Assembly (NCBI RefSeq): GCF_001292625.1
Contig: NZ_LAJH01000021.1
Coordinates: 186,001-250,000, forward strand
Source: Shimia sp. SK013
GTDB lineage: Bacteria > Pseudomonadota > Alphaproteobacteria > Rhodobacterales > Rhodobacteraceae
Direction: 5' to 3'
DNA length: 64,000 nucleotides
Under the pieces are notes generated by a model. The model was not told the DNA's origin, searched no databases, and saw nothing but the letters and a program-made list of their open reading frames with translations. Numbering within the stretch: position 1 is the stretch's first letter; each line of letters begins with the position of its first letter. Positions 51,280 to 60,215 of this stretch are shown here, in pieces. The position numbers and the translations under genes are program-made.

Positions 51280-52131
51280 ATGAAGTTTATGAATGCGCTG
51301 TCGGCCAAGGTGGCGACGAAGAACGCACGTGTTGTGTTTCCCGAGCACAAGGAACCGCGCACGGCGGAGGCCATGCGGGCGCTGGATCGGGACGGTTTGT
51401 GTCGGCCGATGACCCTTGGGGATAGCACCGACAGATATGTGCAGGCGCTGATTGAAACGCGCGGCATGAAAGAAGGTATTGCCCGCAGGTTGATTGGCAA
51501 GCCACTTTACCGGGCTGCGGCGATGGTTGCTGCGGGTGAAGCGGACGCGATGGTGGCCGGAGCAGTGGCGCCCACGCGACGGGTCATTGAGGCGGCGTCC
51601 ATGGCGATTGGTCTGGCAGAGGGTGTCAGTATTCCGTCGAGTTTTTTCCTGATGAATTTTGCCGATGACCGGTCTCTGATCTTTGCCGACTGCGGATTGA
51701 CTGTTGATCCGGACGCCGAAACGCTGGCGGCGATTGCGCGGGCATCGGCGCGCAGCGGAGACGCTTTGCTGGGGGATGCGCGGGTGGCGTTGCTGTCGTT
51801 TTCTACTGGCACCAGCGGCGCGGGAGCGAGCGTGGACAAGGTGCGTGAAGCCGCCGAAATCAGTGGCTTTGCCGGTCCGATACAGGGTGACGCGGCGCTG
51901 ATCCCTGAGGTCGCGGCCCGCAAGGACGCGGGTGCGGGGAATGCCAATGTGTTGATCTTTCCTAATCTGGACGCGGGCAACATCGCCTACAAGTTGGCAG
52001 TCGCTTTGGGCGGCGCACAGGCGTTGGGGCCGATTTTGCAGGGGTTTCGCAGGCCGGTATGCGATTTGAGTCGCGGGGCCAGCGCACAGGATATTGTCGC
52101 GGCCACGGTGGTTACACTGGCGTTGGATTGA
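51280..52131 (+). CDS. Short phosphate acyltransferase-like protein (Pta/Ptb family)
   Basis: 283 residues from ATG 51280 (GGAGG upstream). It matches the Pta core of the neighbour at 52146: IFADCGLTVDPDAETLA, ALLSFSTGTSG, ALIPEVAARKDAG, NVLIFPNLDAGNIAYKLA and RPVCDLSRGASAQDIV. It lacks about 65 residues, mainly in the N-terminal part (no counterpart of the region up to the mid-domain), so the first Rossmann lobe is shortened. Divergent from citrate synthase (32 bases) and convergent with pta (14 bases). It may be a second acyltransferase of other specificity, a regulator subunit or a decaying duplicate. Confidence 0.8.
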   Translation: MKFMNALSAKVATKNARVVFPEHKEPRTAEAMRALDRDGLCRPMTLGDSTDRYVQALIETRGMKEGIARRLIGKPLYRAAAMVAAGEADAMVAGAVAPTRRVIEAASMAIGLAEGVSIPSSFFLMNFADDRSLIFADCGLTVDPDAETLAAIARASARSGDALLGDARVALLSFSTGTSGAGASVDKVREAAEISGFAGPIQGDAALIPEVAARKDAGAGNANVLIFPNLDAGNIAYKLAVALGGAQALGPILQGFRRPVCDLSRGASAQDIVAATVVTLALD

Positions 52132-52145
52132 CGTCGGCACAGGGG

Positions 52146-53192
52146 TCATGTCGTGACCCCTAAACCCGCCATGCGGGTTCGATCAAGCGCGTCGGATTGG
52201 GCCACAGTGACGGCAGCCATGTGCAAGATATCCTCGGCGGTGCAACCGCGAGACAGGTCATTGGCCGGTTTCGCGAGACCTTGCAGAACGGGACCGATGG
52301 CGGTTGCACCACCGACGCGTTGCGCGATTTTGTAACCTAGATTTCCAGCGTTCAGACTTGGAAAGACAAAGACATTGGCTGCGCCGCCGAGAGATGACTC
52401 GCTGGCCTTGGAGGCAGCGACTTCTGGCACGAAGGCCGCGTCAAATTGCAATTCGCCATCGATAATCAAGTCCGGATCGGCCGCTTTGGCGCGTTGCGTA
52501 GCTTCGACCACTTTGGACACTTTCGGATGGTCGGCACTTCCGGCGGTGGAAAAAGACAGCATGGCAACGCGGGCGGTGTCGCCGGTCAGGGCGCTGTAGG
52601 AGGCGGCGGAGGCGCGGGCGATTTCGGCCAATTCGCGGGCGTCAGGGTCCACCACAAGGCCGCAATCCGCAAAAATATGCGCACCTTTTACGGTGTGGTG
52701 CTCCTTGCAATAGAGCATGAAAAAGAAAGACGAAACCATCGCTGCGCCAGGCGCCTTGCCGATAATCTGAAGGGCGGTTCGCACGGTGTCGGATGTGGTT
52801 TCAACCGAGCCGCCCACAGTGCCGTCGGCGCGGCCGGTCTGCACAAGCAGCGCAGCAAATGTCAGCCGTTGGCGCACCTGAGTGGTGGCCTGTTCCGGCG
52901 TCATGCCTTTGTGGGCGCGTAAGTCGACAAGTGTGTCGCGAAATTCGTCCAACAGAGGGCTGTTGGCGGGGTCGTGAATGTCGATTTGTCCGGTGAGGTC
53001 AATGGGGGAGGTGCCGTGCGCGGCCATATGCGTTGTGATGATCTCCGGATTCCCCACAAGTATGACACGGGCCACAGATTCGTCGCGGATCATCAGCGCG
53101 GCCTCGACATTGCGGGGATCATCGCCCTCGGCGAGGGCGATGATTTTGTCAGAGCCGCTGGCGGCACCAAGTATTTGGCGGAGCGGCTGCAA
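52146..53192 (-). CDS. pta: Phosphate acetyltransferase
   Basis: 348 residues, the compact Pta form without the N-terminal DRTGG domain. Converts acetyl phosphate and CoA to acetyl-CoA. Family stretches: ALAEGDDPRNVEAAL start, FADCGLVVDPDARELAEIA, AMLSFSTAGSA, NVFVFPSLNAGNLGYKIAQR and PANDLSRGCTAEDI. The start lies four bases after the xsc stop, the usual xsc-pta pairing, so its acetyl phosphate comes from sulfoacetaldehyde. Confidence 0.94.
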   Translation of the reverse strand: MQPLRQILGAASGSDKIIALAEGDDPRNVEAALMIRDESVARVILVGNPEIITTHMAAHGTSPIDLTGQIDIHDPANSPLLDEFRDTLVDLRAHKGMTPEQATTQVRQRLTFAALLVQTGRADGTVGGSVETTSDTVRTALQIIGKAPGAAMVSSFFFMLYCKEHHTVKGAHIFADCGLVVDPDARELAEIARASAASYSALTGDTARVAMLSFSTAGSADHPKVSKVVEATQRAKAADPDLIIDGELQFDAAFVPEVAASKASESSLGGAANVFVFPSLNAGNLGYKIAQRVGGATAIGPVLQGLAKPANDLSRGCTAEDILHMAAVTVAQSDALDRTRMAGLGVTT

Positions 53193-53196
53193 TCCG

Positions 53197-54978
53197 TCAG
53201 CTTCCGGTCTGCGGGACCATGTCGGCAGGATCGATACCCGCGACAGCCACCGGTTTTTTCATCGCGTCACGGCGGAACGGCTCGCCCAGTTCCTGATTGA
53301 TCATCGCCTCAATCAAGGTGGTTTTGCCGTGGTTCATCTGATCGTCGATCGCTTTGTTCAGCGCCGCGGTCAACTCTTCCATGGTGCGCGCGACTATGCC
53401 TTGCAGACCACAGGCTTGGGCGATGCCAGCGTAAGACACAGAGGTGTCCAGTTCCGTGCCAACGAAGTTGTCGTCAAACCAGAGCGTGGAGTTCCGTTTT
53501 TCGGCGCCCCATTGGTAATTGCGGAAGACGATCTGCGTGACCGCTGGCCATTCGCCGCGACCAATGGCGGTCAGCTCGTTCACCGCGATGCCGAACGCAC
53601 CGTCGCCTGCAAAGCCGCAGACCGGCACGTCCGGTTGGCCGATCTTGGCGCCGACGATGGCAGGCAAGCCATATCCGCAGGGGCCAAATAGGCCCGGTGC
53701 GAGGTACTTGCGGCCCTCTTCGAACGACGGGTAGGCGTTGCCGATGGCGCAGTTGTTGCCGATGTCGGAGCTGATGATTGCATCGCGCGGCAGGGCGGAT
53801 TGAATGGCGCGCCACGCCATGCGGGGGCTCATCCAATCGGGTTTGTCAGAGCGGGCGCGTTCGTTCCAGCTGGTGCCGGGATCGTCGTCTTCGTGGTCCA
53901 TTGACGACAGTTGCTGTGCCCATGCAGATTTGGTTTTCGAGATGTTGGCTTTGCGGTCGGCGCGCCCGGCGTCACCCGCGTCGTCACTGAGTTGGTCAAG
54001 GATGCCAGTGGCAACTTTGGCGGCGTCACCAACGATGCCAACTTCTACCTTCTTGGTCAGGCCGATGCGGTTCGGGTTGATGTCGACTTGAATGATTTTC
54101 GCATCCGCGGGCCAGTAGTCCATGCCATAGCCCGGCAGGGTGGAGAATGGGTTGAGGCGCGTGCCAAGTGCCAAAACGACGTCGGCATTTTTGATCAATT
54201 CCATGCCTGCTTTGGAGCCGTTGTAACCCAAAGGTCCGGCAAATAGCGGGTGGTTTCCGGGGAACGCATCGTTGTGCTGATAGCCAACGCACACAGGCGC
54301 ATCGAGGCGTTCTGCAAGTGCGATGGAGGCGGGAATGCCGCCCTCGGACAAGACCGTGCCCGCGCCGTTCAGGATGACAGGGTTTTTGGCCGCTGACAAA
54401 AGCGCCGCAGCGTCGGCCACAGAGGAGGTGCCACCGGAGGAAGCCTCAAATTCGATGGGGTCGGGGATCTCGATGTCGACGACTTGAGTCCAGAAATCGC
54501 GTGGGATGTTGATTTGGGCCGGGCCGCAGAGGCGCTTGGCTTGGGAGATCACGCGAGTGAGGACTTCGGCGACGCGGGAGGGGTCGCGGACCTCTTCCTG
54601 ATAGGCAACCATGTCTTGAAACAGGGCCATCTGTTCGACTTCCTGAAAGCCGCCCTGACCGATGGTTTTGTTGGCAGCTTGCGGTGTCACCAGCAAAAGC
54701 GGTGTGTGGTTCCAGTAGGCTGTTTTGACGGCGGTCACAAAGTTTGTGATGCCGGGGCCGTTTTGCGCGATCATCATCGACATTTTGCCGGTGGCGCGGG
54801 TGTAGCCGTCGCTCATCATGCCGGCAGACCCCTCGTGGGCGCAGTCCCAGAACATGACGCCCGCTTTGGGGAAGAGGTCAGAGATAGGCATCATGGCGGA
54901 GCCAATAATGCCAAAGGCGTGTTCGATGCCTTGGCGTTGCAGTACTTTTACGAACGCCTCTTCGGTGGTCATTTTCAT
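53197..54978 (-). CDS. xsc: Sulfoacetaldehyde acetyltransferase
   Basis: 593 residues, ThDP-dependent. Cleaves sulfoacetaldehyde with phosphate into acetyl phosphate and sulfite. N-terminal TTEEAFVKVLQRQGIEHAFG with the catalytic Glu region AHEGSAGMMSDGY; ThDP/Mg motif GDGAFGIAVNELTAIGRG followed by FRNYQWGAEKRN, a typical Xsc signature. ATG 54978 has AGGAG six bases upstream. Cytoplasmic. Confidence 0.96.
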   Translation of the reverse strand: MKMTTEEAFVKVLQRQGIEHAFGIIGSAMMPISDLFPKAGVMFWDCAHEGSAGMMSDGYTRATGKMSMMIAQNGPGITNFVTAVKTAYWNHTPLLLVTPQAANKTIGQGGFQEVEQMALFQDMVAYQEEVRDPSRVAEVLTRVISQAKRLCGPAQINIPRDFWTQVVDIEIPDPIEFEASSGGTSSVADAAALLSAAKNPVILNGAGTVLSEGGIPASIALAERLDAPVCVGYQHNDAFPGNHPLFAGPLGYNGSKAGMELIKNADVVLALGTRLNPFSTLPGYGMDYWPADAKIIQVDINPNRIGLTKKVEVGIVGDAAKVATGILDQLSDDAGDAGRADRKANISKTKSAWAQQLSSMDHEDDDPGTSWNERARSDKPDWMSPRMAWRAIQSALPRDAIISSDIGNNCAIGNAYPSFEEGRKYLAPGLFGPCGYGLPAIVGAKIGQPDVPVCGFAGDGAFGIAVNELTAIGRGEWPAVTQIVFRNYQWGAEKRNSTLWFDDNFVGTELDTSVSYAGIAQACGLQGIVARTMEELTAALNKAIDDQMNHGKTTLIEAMINQELGEPFRRDAMKKPVAVAGIDPADMVPQTGS

Positions 54979-55091
54979 CGGGAATCTCCTGAGTCGCCAA
55001 AAGCGCACGTCGCGCGCGCGGGGTTGACGCGAAATTACGGGTCATACGTTAAAGGCGTTAGGGCCAAATATTCCGGCCGCTTAATGCCAGT

Positions 55092-56552
55092 TCAGAGGGA
55101 TTTTTCAATTTTGGCTATACGAGCGATGCCTTCGGGGATGCGCTCGGCCGGAATGGAGGAATACCCAAGGCGGTAGAAATTCCGCGGTGGGTTGGCCGTG
55201 GCGAAGAATGACTGACCAGGTTCGATCAATACGCTTTCGTTTTGCAATCTTGAGGCGAGCTCGTGTGAGTCTAGGTTCCGATTTGATTGCATCCAGAAAG
55301 ACGAGCCGCCGAAAGCGTCGGCGCCTGCGATGGTCAGGCCGTGATCCTGAATGGCTTGTTTCATCACCGAACGCCGGTGTTTGAGAGTTTTGCGAAGCCG
55401 CCGGATCAAAGCGTCGTAGTGGCCAAGTGACAGAAAATAGGCGGCGGTGCGTTGGATGTGACCCGGGGGGTGGCGCAGCACGGAGGCGCGCAGGGCGCGG
55501 GCTTCGCGGATGAAGGCTTCTGATCCGACCAGATAGCCGAGCCGCAGGCCCGGAAAGAGGGACTTGGAAAAGCTGCCGACGTAGATCACGCGGCCTTCGG
55601 TGTCGAGGGATTTGAGGGCTGGAGAGGGGGAGTCGGCGAAGGACATCTCGAACTCGTAGTCGTCCTCGACAATGAGCGCGTCAATGTCACGGGCGCGCGC
55701 GAGTAACAACTTGCGACGCGCAATCGGCATAGTGGAAGTGGTCGGACACTGGTGGCTGGGGGTGGTAAAAATCACGTCGGTTTCAGCCGGTATGTTTGCC
55801 GGATCAAGGCCGCCGTCATCAACGTTTACGGGTTCTACGTGACACCGGGACTGGTTCAGAATGTCGCGTAGAGCGTGGTAGCAGGGGTTTTCAATAGTGG
55901 CGGTGCGCCGCTGAGTCAGCAGGATCTGGGCGGCTATCCAGAGCGCGTTCTGAGCGCCTAGCGTGATCAGGATTTCTTCGGGGCGGGCGATTATGCCACG
56001 GCGGGGCAACGTATTGCGCGCGATGAATTCCACCAGACGCGGGTCGTCCTGGTCGTAGTAGTCCGAGGTCAGAGCGGTGAAATCTTTTTGTCCCAATGCC
56101 TGAAGCGCGCACAAGCGCCAGTTGGCGTGGTCAAACAGCGATGGGTCAGTTTGGCCGTAAACAAAAGGGAAGCGATAGGACGCCCAATCTTGAGGCTTTT
56201 CCGGTGTGTCGCCGCCAGTGAAACGGCGGCCAAGTGCACGGGTCCAGTCGATGCTGTCCTCGCGGTGTTTGGGCGGGGAGAATCGGGGCGGTACAGGAGC
56301 ATTGTCAGAGACGTAGTAGCCGGAGCGGCCGCGCGAAGTGAGGTAATCGTTCGCAAGGAGTTCTGTGTAGGCGAGCGTCACGGTAATGCGGCTGACGTTG
56401 AGGTGGGTTGCGAGCTTGCGTGAGGAGGGCAGTTTCTCGCCACGTCTGAAGCGACCGGAAAGAATGCCTTCGGCAATGAGTTGTTGAATTTGGGCTTGCA
56501 GGGTGCCCTGAGAGTCCGGAGACAGAAAGAAGGTTTGAACTGAAATCGCCAT
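55092..56552 (-). CDS. tauR: TauR, MocR/GntR-family taurine regulator
   Basis: 486 residues. N-terminal GntR winged helix (about 10-75: LIAEGILSGRFRRGEKLPSS, LNVSRITVTLAYTELLANDY) fused to an aminotransferase-like domain (VEDDYEFEMSF, YVGSFSKSLFPGLRLGYLVG with the probable PLP lysine SK). MocR proteins of this place in the cluster activate taurine genes in Rhodobacter. Start 56552 has no strong Shine-Dalgarno. CTGGACTT direct repeats lie just upstream. Confidence 0.93.
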   Translation of the reverse strand: MAISVQTFFLSPDSQGTLQAQIQQLIAEGILSGRFRRGEKLPSSRKLATHLNVSRITVTLAYTELLANDYLTSRGRSGYYVSDNAPVPPRFSPPKHREDSIDWTRALGRRFTGGDTPEKPQDWASYRFPFVYGQTDPSLFDHANWRLCALQALGQKDFTALTSDYYDQDDPRLVEFIARNTLPRRGIIARPEEILITLGAQNALWIAAQILLTQRRTATIENPCYHALRDILNQSRCHVEPVNVDDGGLDPANIPAETDVIFTTPSHQCPTTSTMPIARRKLLLARARDIDALIVEDDYEFEMSFADSPSPALKSLDTEGRVIYVGSFSKSLFPGLRLGYLVGSEAFIREARALRASVLRHPPGHIQRTAAYFLSLGHYDALIRRLRKTLKHRRSVMKQAIQDHGLTIAGADAFGGSSFWMQSNRNLDSHELASRLQNESVLIEPGQSFFATANPPRNFYRLGYSSIPAERIPEGIARIAKIEKSL

Positions 56553-56567
56553 GATCAAAACCGTATA

Positions 56568-56599
56568 CTGGACTTATCGCGAGCGCAAACTGGACTTTT
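56568..56599. promoter_or_regulatory. CTGGACTT direct repeat (TauR-type sites) before tauR
   Basis: CTGGACTTAT at 56568-56577 and CTGGACTTTT at 56590-56599, 22 bases apart (two helical turns). They resemble the CTGGAC-type direct repeats I recall for R. capsulatus TauR. Autoregulation of tauR-xsc-pta is likely. Confidence 0.6.
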
Positions 56600-56619
56600 G
56601 AGAGTCCTCGTTTAGGGCC

Positions 56620-57192
56620 TTATGACGTCAGCTTGTGTGTCAGGTTCGCGCGCACGGCGGGCCATTCGTGCTGGCAGATCGAATAGACGGCGGTGTCACG
56701 CAAGGTGCCGTTTGCCATGATCATATGATTGCGCAGAACACCGTCGAATTTTGCGCCCAGCCGTTCAATGGCGGCGCGGGATTTGTGGTTCATGAAGTGA
56801 GTGCGAAATTCAACGGCGATGCAGTCCAGTGTTTCGAACGCGTGGGCCAGCATCAGCAGTTTACATTGCGTGTTAAGTGGGCCGCGTTGCACGGATTTTC
56901 GATACCAGGTGGAGCCGATTTCGACGCGTCGGTTTGTTTGGTCGGCGTTCATAAACGTGGTCATACCCACGGCTTTGCCTGTTGGATCCAGCACGGCAAA
57001 AGGAGTCATGCCAAGGGTTGCGTTGCGCGCGTCAATGTTGGCCACGATGTCTTCGGGGCGGGGCACCATCGTGTACCAAAGTGCCTGTAGATTGCCGTCG
57101 TCAGAGGCCTCGGAAAGGTCAGTCGCGTGATCCTGCGAGAGCGGAACAAGGCTGGCGTGGGGGCCTGTCAGGGTTGTGGGTTCTGGCCACAT
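56620..57192 (-). CDS. GNAT-family N-acetyltransferase (RimJ/RimL type) in the taurine cluster
   Basis: 190 residues from ATG 57192 (AAGGAAA upstream). Family features: GMTTFMNADQTNRRVEIGST, WYRKSVQRGPLNTQCKLLML and NHKSRAAIERLGAKFDGVLR, the last being the acetyl-CoA-binding/C-terminal pattern of the YdaF/RimJ branch. It lies between tpa and tauR on the same strand. Acetylation of an amine such as taurine is possible from context but unproven. Confidence 0.87.
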   Translation of the reverse strand: MWPEPTTLTGPHASLVPLSQDHATDLSEASDDGNLQALWYTMVPRPEDIVANIDARNATLGMTPFAVLDPTGKAVGMTTFMNADQTNRRVEIGSTWYRKSVQRGPLNTQCKLLMLAHAFETLDCIAVEFRTHFMNHKSRAAIERLGAKFDGVLRNHMIMANGTLRDTAVYSICQHEWPAVRANLTHKLTS

Positions 57193-57213
57193 GAAATTTC
57201 CTTTCAAACCGCG

Positions 57214-57250
57214 CGAAGCGCCCGCCCCCGCGGAGGGGGCGGGCGCTTCG
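57214..57250 (-). terminator. 16-bp perfect GC-rich hairpin after tpa
   Basis: CGAAGCGCCCGCCCCC pairs fully with its complement around a 5-base loop. It lies 41 bases after the tpa stop and 22 bases before the GNAT start on the minus strand. No U-tract; may reduce read-through or protect the tpa mRNA end. Confidence 0.55.
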
Positions 57251-57290
57251 GGAGAGGGGCTTCGCCCATCTCCGTCCGCTTCTGCCGGTG

Positions 57291-58691
57291 TTACCCGAAG
57301 ACTTTGGTCAAGGCATTGTCGACCGCAGTGGTGATAGCGTCGATATCGGCTGCGGTGACAATCAATGCGGGAGAAAAGGCAATCACGTTGTTGCGACCGG
57401 GAACGGAGCGGTTGGCCGCGCCGATGATCACACCCTGAGCGCCACAATCTGCAACCACGGCGCCAATGTCGGCTTCGTCCACCGGTTCTTTGGTGGTGCG
57501 ATCTTTGACCAGTTCGCAGCCAATAAACAGACCTTTGCCGCGCACGTCGCCGATGACGTCATGTTTTTCCATAAGGGCATTGAGATTGTCCATCATGCGC
57601 GCGCCCATGGCGGTGCAGTTTTCAAGCAACCCTTCTTCTTCGATGATCGCCATGTTTTCCAGCGCTGCTGTCGGACCTGCGGTGCAGCCGCCGAACGTGG
57701 AGATGTCGCGGAAATGGTCGAGCTTGTCTGACGCATTGGCTTTGAACAGGTCAAAGACCTCTTCGGTGGTGACCATGCAGGCAATCGCGGCGTAACCAGA
57801 GGCCACACCTTTGGCCATGGTCACAAAGTCGGGTTTGATGCCGTAGTGTTGGTAGCCAAACCATTCAGTGCCGGTACGGCCAACGCCGCAGACGACTTCG
57901 TCGATGTGCAGCAGAATGTTATATTGGGTGCAGATTTCCTGAACGCGTTCCCAATAGCCTTCGGGCGGGGTGATAACGCCGCCGCCGGCGGTGACCGGTT
58001 CAAGGCACAGGCTGCCAACGGTCTCGGGGCCTTCGCGCAGAATCACGTCTTCGATCTGGTTGGCGGCCGCAATGCCGAAGTCGCGGCCGGACAGGTGCCC
58101 AAGGCCAAGCTCGTCTTTGCGGTATTCCATACAATGCGGCACGCGAACAAAGTCCGGCGCGAAGGGGCCGTATTGCATGTTGCGCTCGTCCTGACCGCCC
58201 GCAGACATCGCGGCAAGAGTTGAGCCGTGATAATCGCGGTCGCGGTAAAGGATCTTGGTTTTCTTGCCGTCATATTTTTTGTGCGCGATCTGGCGCACCA
58301 TTTTGAAGGCCTTCTCGTTCGCCTCAGATCCCGAATTCGTGTAATATACACGGCTCATGCCGGGCATCTTTTCGATCAGTTTTTCGGCATAAAGCGCACC
58401 GGGAATAGAGCCAGCAGCCTGTGCGAAATAAGGCATCTGGATCAGTTGGTCACGCACGGCGTTGGCGATACGTTCGCGGCCATAGCCGACGTTTACGGTC
58501 CAGACTGCGCCAGACACCGCGTCGATGTATTCTTTGCCGTTTTGATCCCAGACACGCATGCCTTTGCCTTCGATAATGATGCGGGGATCACTAGATTCGA
58601 AGGATTTGTGCTGCACCAGGTGGTGCCAAACGTGGGCCTTGTCGGCGCTCACCACGTGGCTCAGGTCGTTTTCTTTCAATGTGCCGTCCAT
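57291..58691 (-). CDS. tpa: Taurine-pyruvate aminotransferase
   Basis: 466 residues, class-III PLP aminotransferase. Moves the amino group of taurine to pyruvate, giving sulfoacetaldehyde and alanine. Family stretches: YIDAVSGAVWTVNVGYGRE, YYTNSGSEANEKAFKMVRQ, DYHGSTLAAMSAGGQ, LHIDEVVCGVGRTG, and PLP lysine near 290 in MAKGVASGY. The C-terminal domain is of normal length. First gene on the minus strand, divergent from tauA. Confidence 0.95.
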   Translation of the reverse strand: MDGTLKENDLSHVVSADKAHVWHHLVQHKSFESSDPRIIIEGKGMRVWDQNGKEYIDAVSGAVWTVNVGYGRERIANAVRDQLIQMPYFAQAAGSIPGALYAEKLIEKMPGMSRVYYTNSGSEANEKAFKMVRQIAHKKYDGKKTKILYRDRDYHGSTLAAMSAGGQDERNMQYGPFAPDFVRVPHCMEYRKDELGLGHLSGRDFGIAAANQIEDVILREGPETVGSLCLEPVTAGGGVITPPEGYWERVQEICTQYNILLHIDEVVCGVGRTGTEWFGYQHYGIKPDFVTMAKGVASGYAAIACMVTTEEVFDLFKANASDKLDHFRDISTFGGCTAGPTAALENMAIIEEEGLLENCTAMGARMMDNLNALMEKHDVIGDVRGKGLFIGCELVKDRTTKEPVDEADIGAVVADCGAQGVIIGAANRSVPGRNNVIAFSPALIVTAADIDAITTAVDNALTKVFG

Positions 58692-59096
58692 GGCGGACCT
58701 CCCTTTATTCTTATTTGCGGAGACGTTGGAAGTATCGGACAGCGCAAGCGAAGTCCGAACATTAGTTGCCGTTTATCCTCGCGAGATTTTCGCGCAGGTT
58801 TATAGGGCCAGTTGTTTTGGCAGTGTAAGTCCAAAAAAGAGGTTTCGATGTCAGGATGCCCATCACAATTGTTTCTAACCAATTGATTAAAAAATAAAAA
58901 ATGTTAGCATAGGGCAAGGTTGCTGCGACTTTGGGCAGTAAAATAACTGTGACAAAGCTACAAAAAAACATTGATCGGTGGTGCGATTTCCGCTCGGATT
59001 AAAGGCGGCGCGTTGGGACGGACTGATTGAACTGGGCAAAACGACCCAGACAGCCAGTTCCAGACGACACCAAAATGACAACGGGAGAATTGAAAC
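58692..59096. other. tpa-tauA divergent control region
   Basis: 405 bases without a gene. A/T-rich middle (58861-58920), purine-rich RBS before both genes. It should hold both taurine promoters; the best candidate sites are listed separately. Confidence 0.7.
58802..58834 (-). promoter_or_regulatory. Possible TauR half sites upstream of tpa
   Basis: On the minus strand TTGGACTTAC (58825-58834) and CTGGCCCTAT (58802-58811), 23 bases apart, resembling the CTGGACTT pair before tauR. Another GGACTT lies at 58751-58756. The second half site is weak. Confidence 0.4.
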
Positions 59097-60092
59097 ATGA
59101 CTTTGAAACAGACTCTGACTGGTGCTGTTGCAGCAGCGGCAATGATGGCCGGCGCTCAAGCGGCGCATGCGGATATCACAGTGGCCTATTTCCTCGAGTG
59201 GCCAATGCCATTCCAATACGCCAAGCAGATGGGCACATATGAAGAAGCCCTCGGCACCAAGATCAACTGGGTCAGCTTTGACACTGGAACCGCAATGAGC
59301 GCGGCAATGGCGTCGGGTGACGTACACATTTCAGTGAGCCAAGGTGTGCCACCGTTCGTGGTTGCAGCGTCCGCAGGCCAGGACATCCAGATCGTCGACG
59401 TGGCTGTGAGCTACTCCGACAACGACAACTGTGTTGTCGCATCCGGTCTTGAGATCGACAAAATGAGTGCTGGCGAGTTGGCCGGTAAGAAAGTTGCTGT
59501 GCCGCTGGGCACTGCGGCGCACTATGGTTTTCTGAGCCAGATGAACCACTTTGGTGTGGACGTCGCGAGCATGGAAGTTGTGGACATGGCCCCGGCAGAA
59601 GGCGCAGCAGCGCTGGCACAGGGTTCGCTGGACATGGCTTGTGGCTGGGGTGGCGCGCTGCGTCGCATGACGGAGCACGGCAACATCCTTTTGACCGGTG
59701 CGGAAAAAGAAGAGTTGGGCATTCTGGTGTTTGACGCCACAACCGCCCCTGCGTCGTTCATCGCTGAAGAAGGCGACATGCTGGCGAAGTTCCTGAAGGT
59801 GACTGCGGATGCCAACGCGATGTGGGCAGATGAAGCCAACCACGCGAAAATGCTGCCAGTGATCGCCAAGGACGCAGGCATGGACGAAGAAGGCACAGCT
59901 GCAACGCTGGCGACCTTTAAGTTCCCGACCATTGACGAACAGCTGAGCGGCGCCTGGTTTGGCGGCACAGCACAAGAGTTCATGGGCGGTGTAGCTGGCG
60001 TATTTGTAGGCGCGGGTTCGATCCCGAGCGCGCTGGACAGCTATGACGGTGCTGTGAACACAGGTCCGCTGGAATCTGCAAAAGGCATGTAA
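59097..60092 (+). CDS. tauA: Taurine ABC transporter substrate-binding protein
   Basis: 331 residues. Signal peptide ending AQAAHA-D near residue 23. Periplasmic type-II binding protein of the TauA/SsuA class: ITVAYFLEWPMPFQYAKQ, GTAMSAAMASGDVHISVSQG, LAGKKVAVPLGTAAHYGFL, AAALAQGSLDMACGWGG. Delivers taurine to TauBC. Followed by an intrinsic terminator before tauB. Confidence 0.94.
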   Translation: MTLKQTLTGAVAAAAMMAGAQAAHADITVAYFLEWPMPFQYAKQMGTYEEALGTKINWVSFDTGTAMSAAMASGDVHISVSQGVPPFVVAASAGQDIQIVDVAVSYSDNDNCVVASGLEIDKMSAGELAGKKVAVPLGTAAHYGFLSQMNHFGVDVASMEVVDMAPAEGAAALAQGSLDMACGWGGALRRMTEHGNILLTGAEKEELGILVFDATTAPASFIAEEGDMLAKFLKVTADANAMWADEANHAKMLPVIAKDAGMDEEGTAATLATFKFPTIDEQLSGAWFGGTAQEFMGGVAGVFVGAGSIPSALDSYDGAVNTGPLESAKGM

Positions 60093-60110
60093 GTGCTGCG
60101 ATGAGAGTTG

Positions 60111-60143
60111 GGCCGGGCGCGTTCGACGTGCCCGGCCTTTTTT
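60111..60143 (+). terminator. Intrinsic terminator between tauA and tauB
   Basis: Stem GGCCGGGC...GCCCGGCC, extendable to 12 bp with a TCG loop, followed by TTTTTT. It starts 19 bases after the tauA stop. Confidence 0.88.
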
Positions 60144-60215
60144 GAAATCAATCCAGAAGAACAGGCGGGCAAACCGTCGCGCCCGCAGAATTGGGCGGAA
60201 AGACCGATAGGGACC

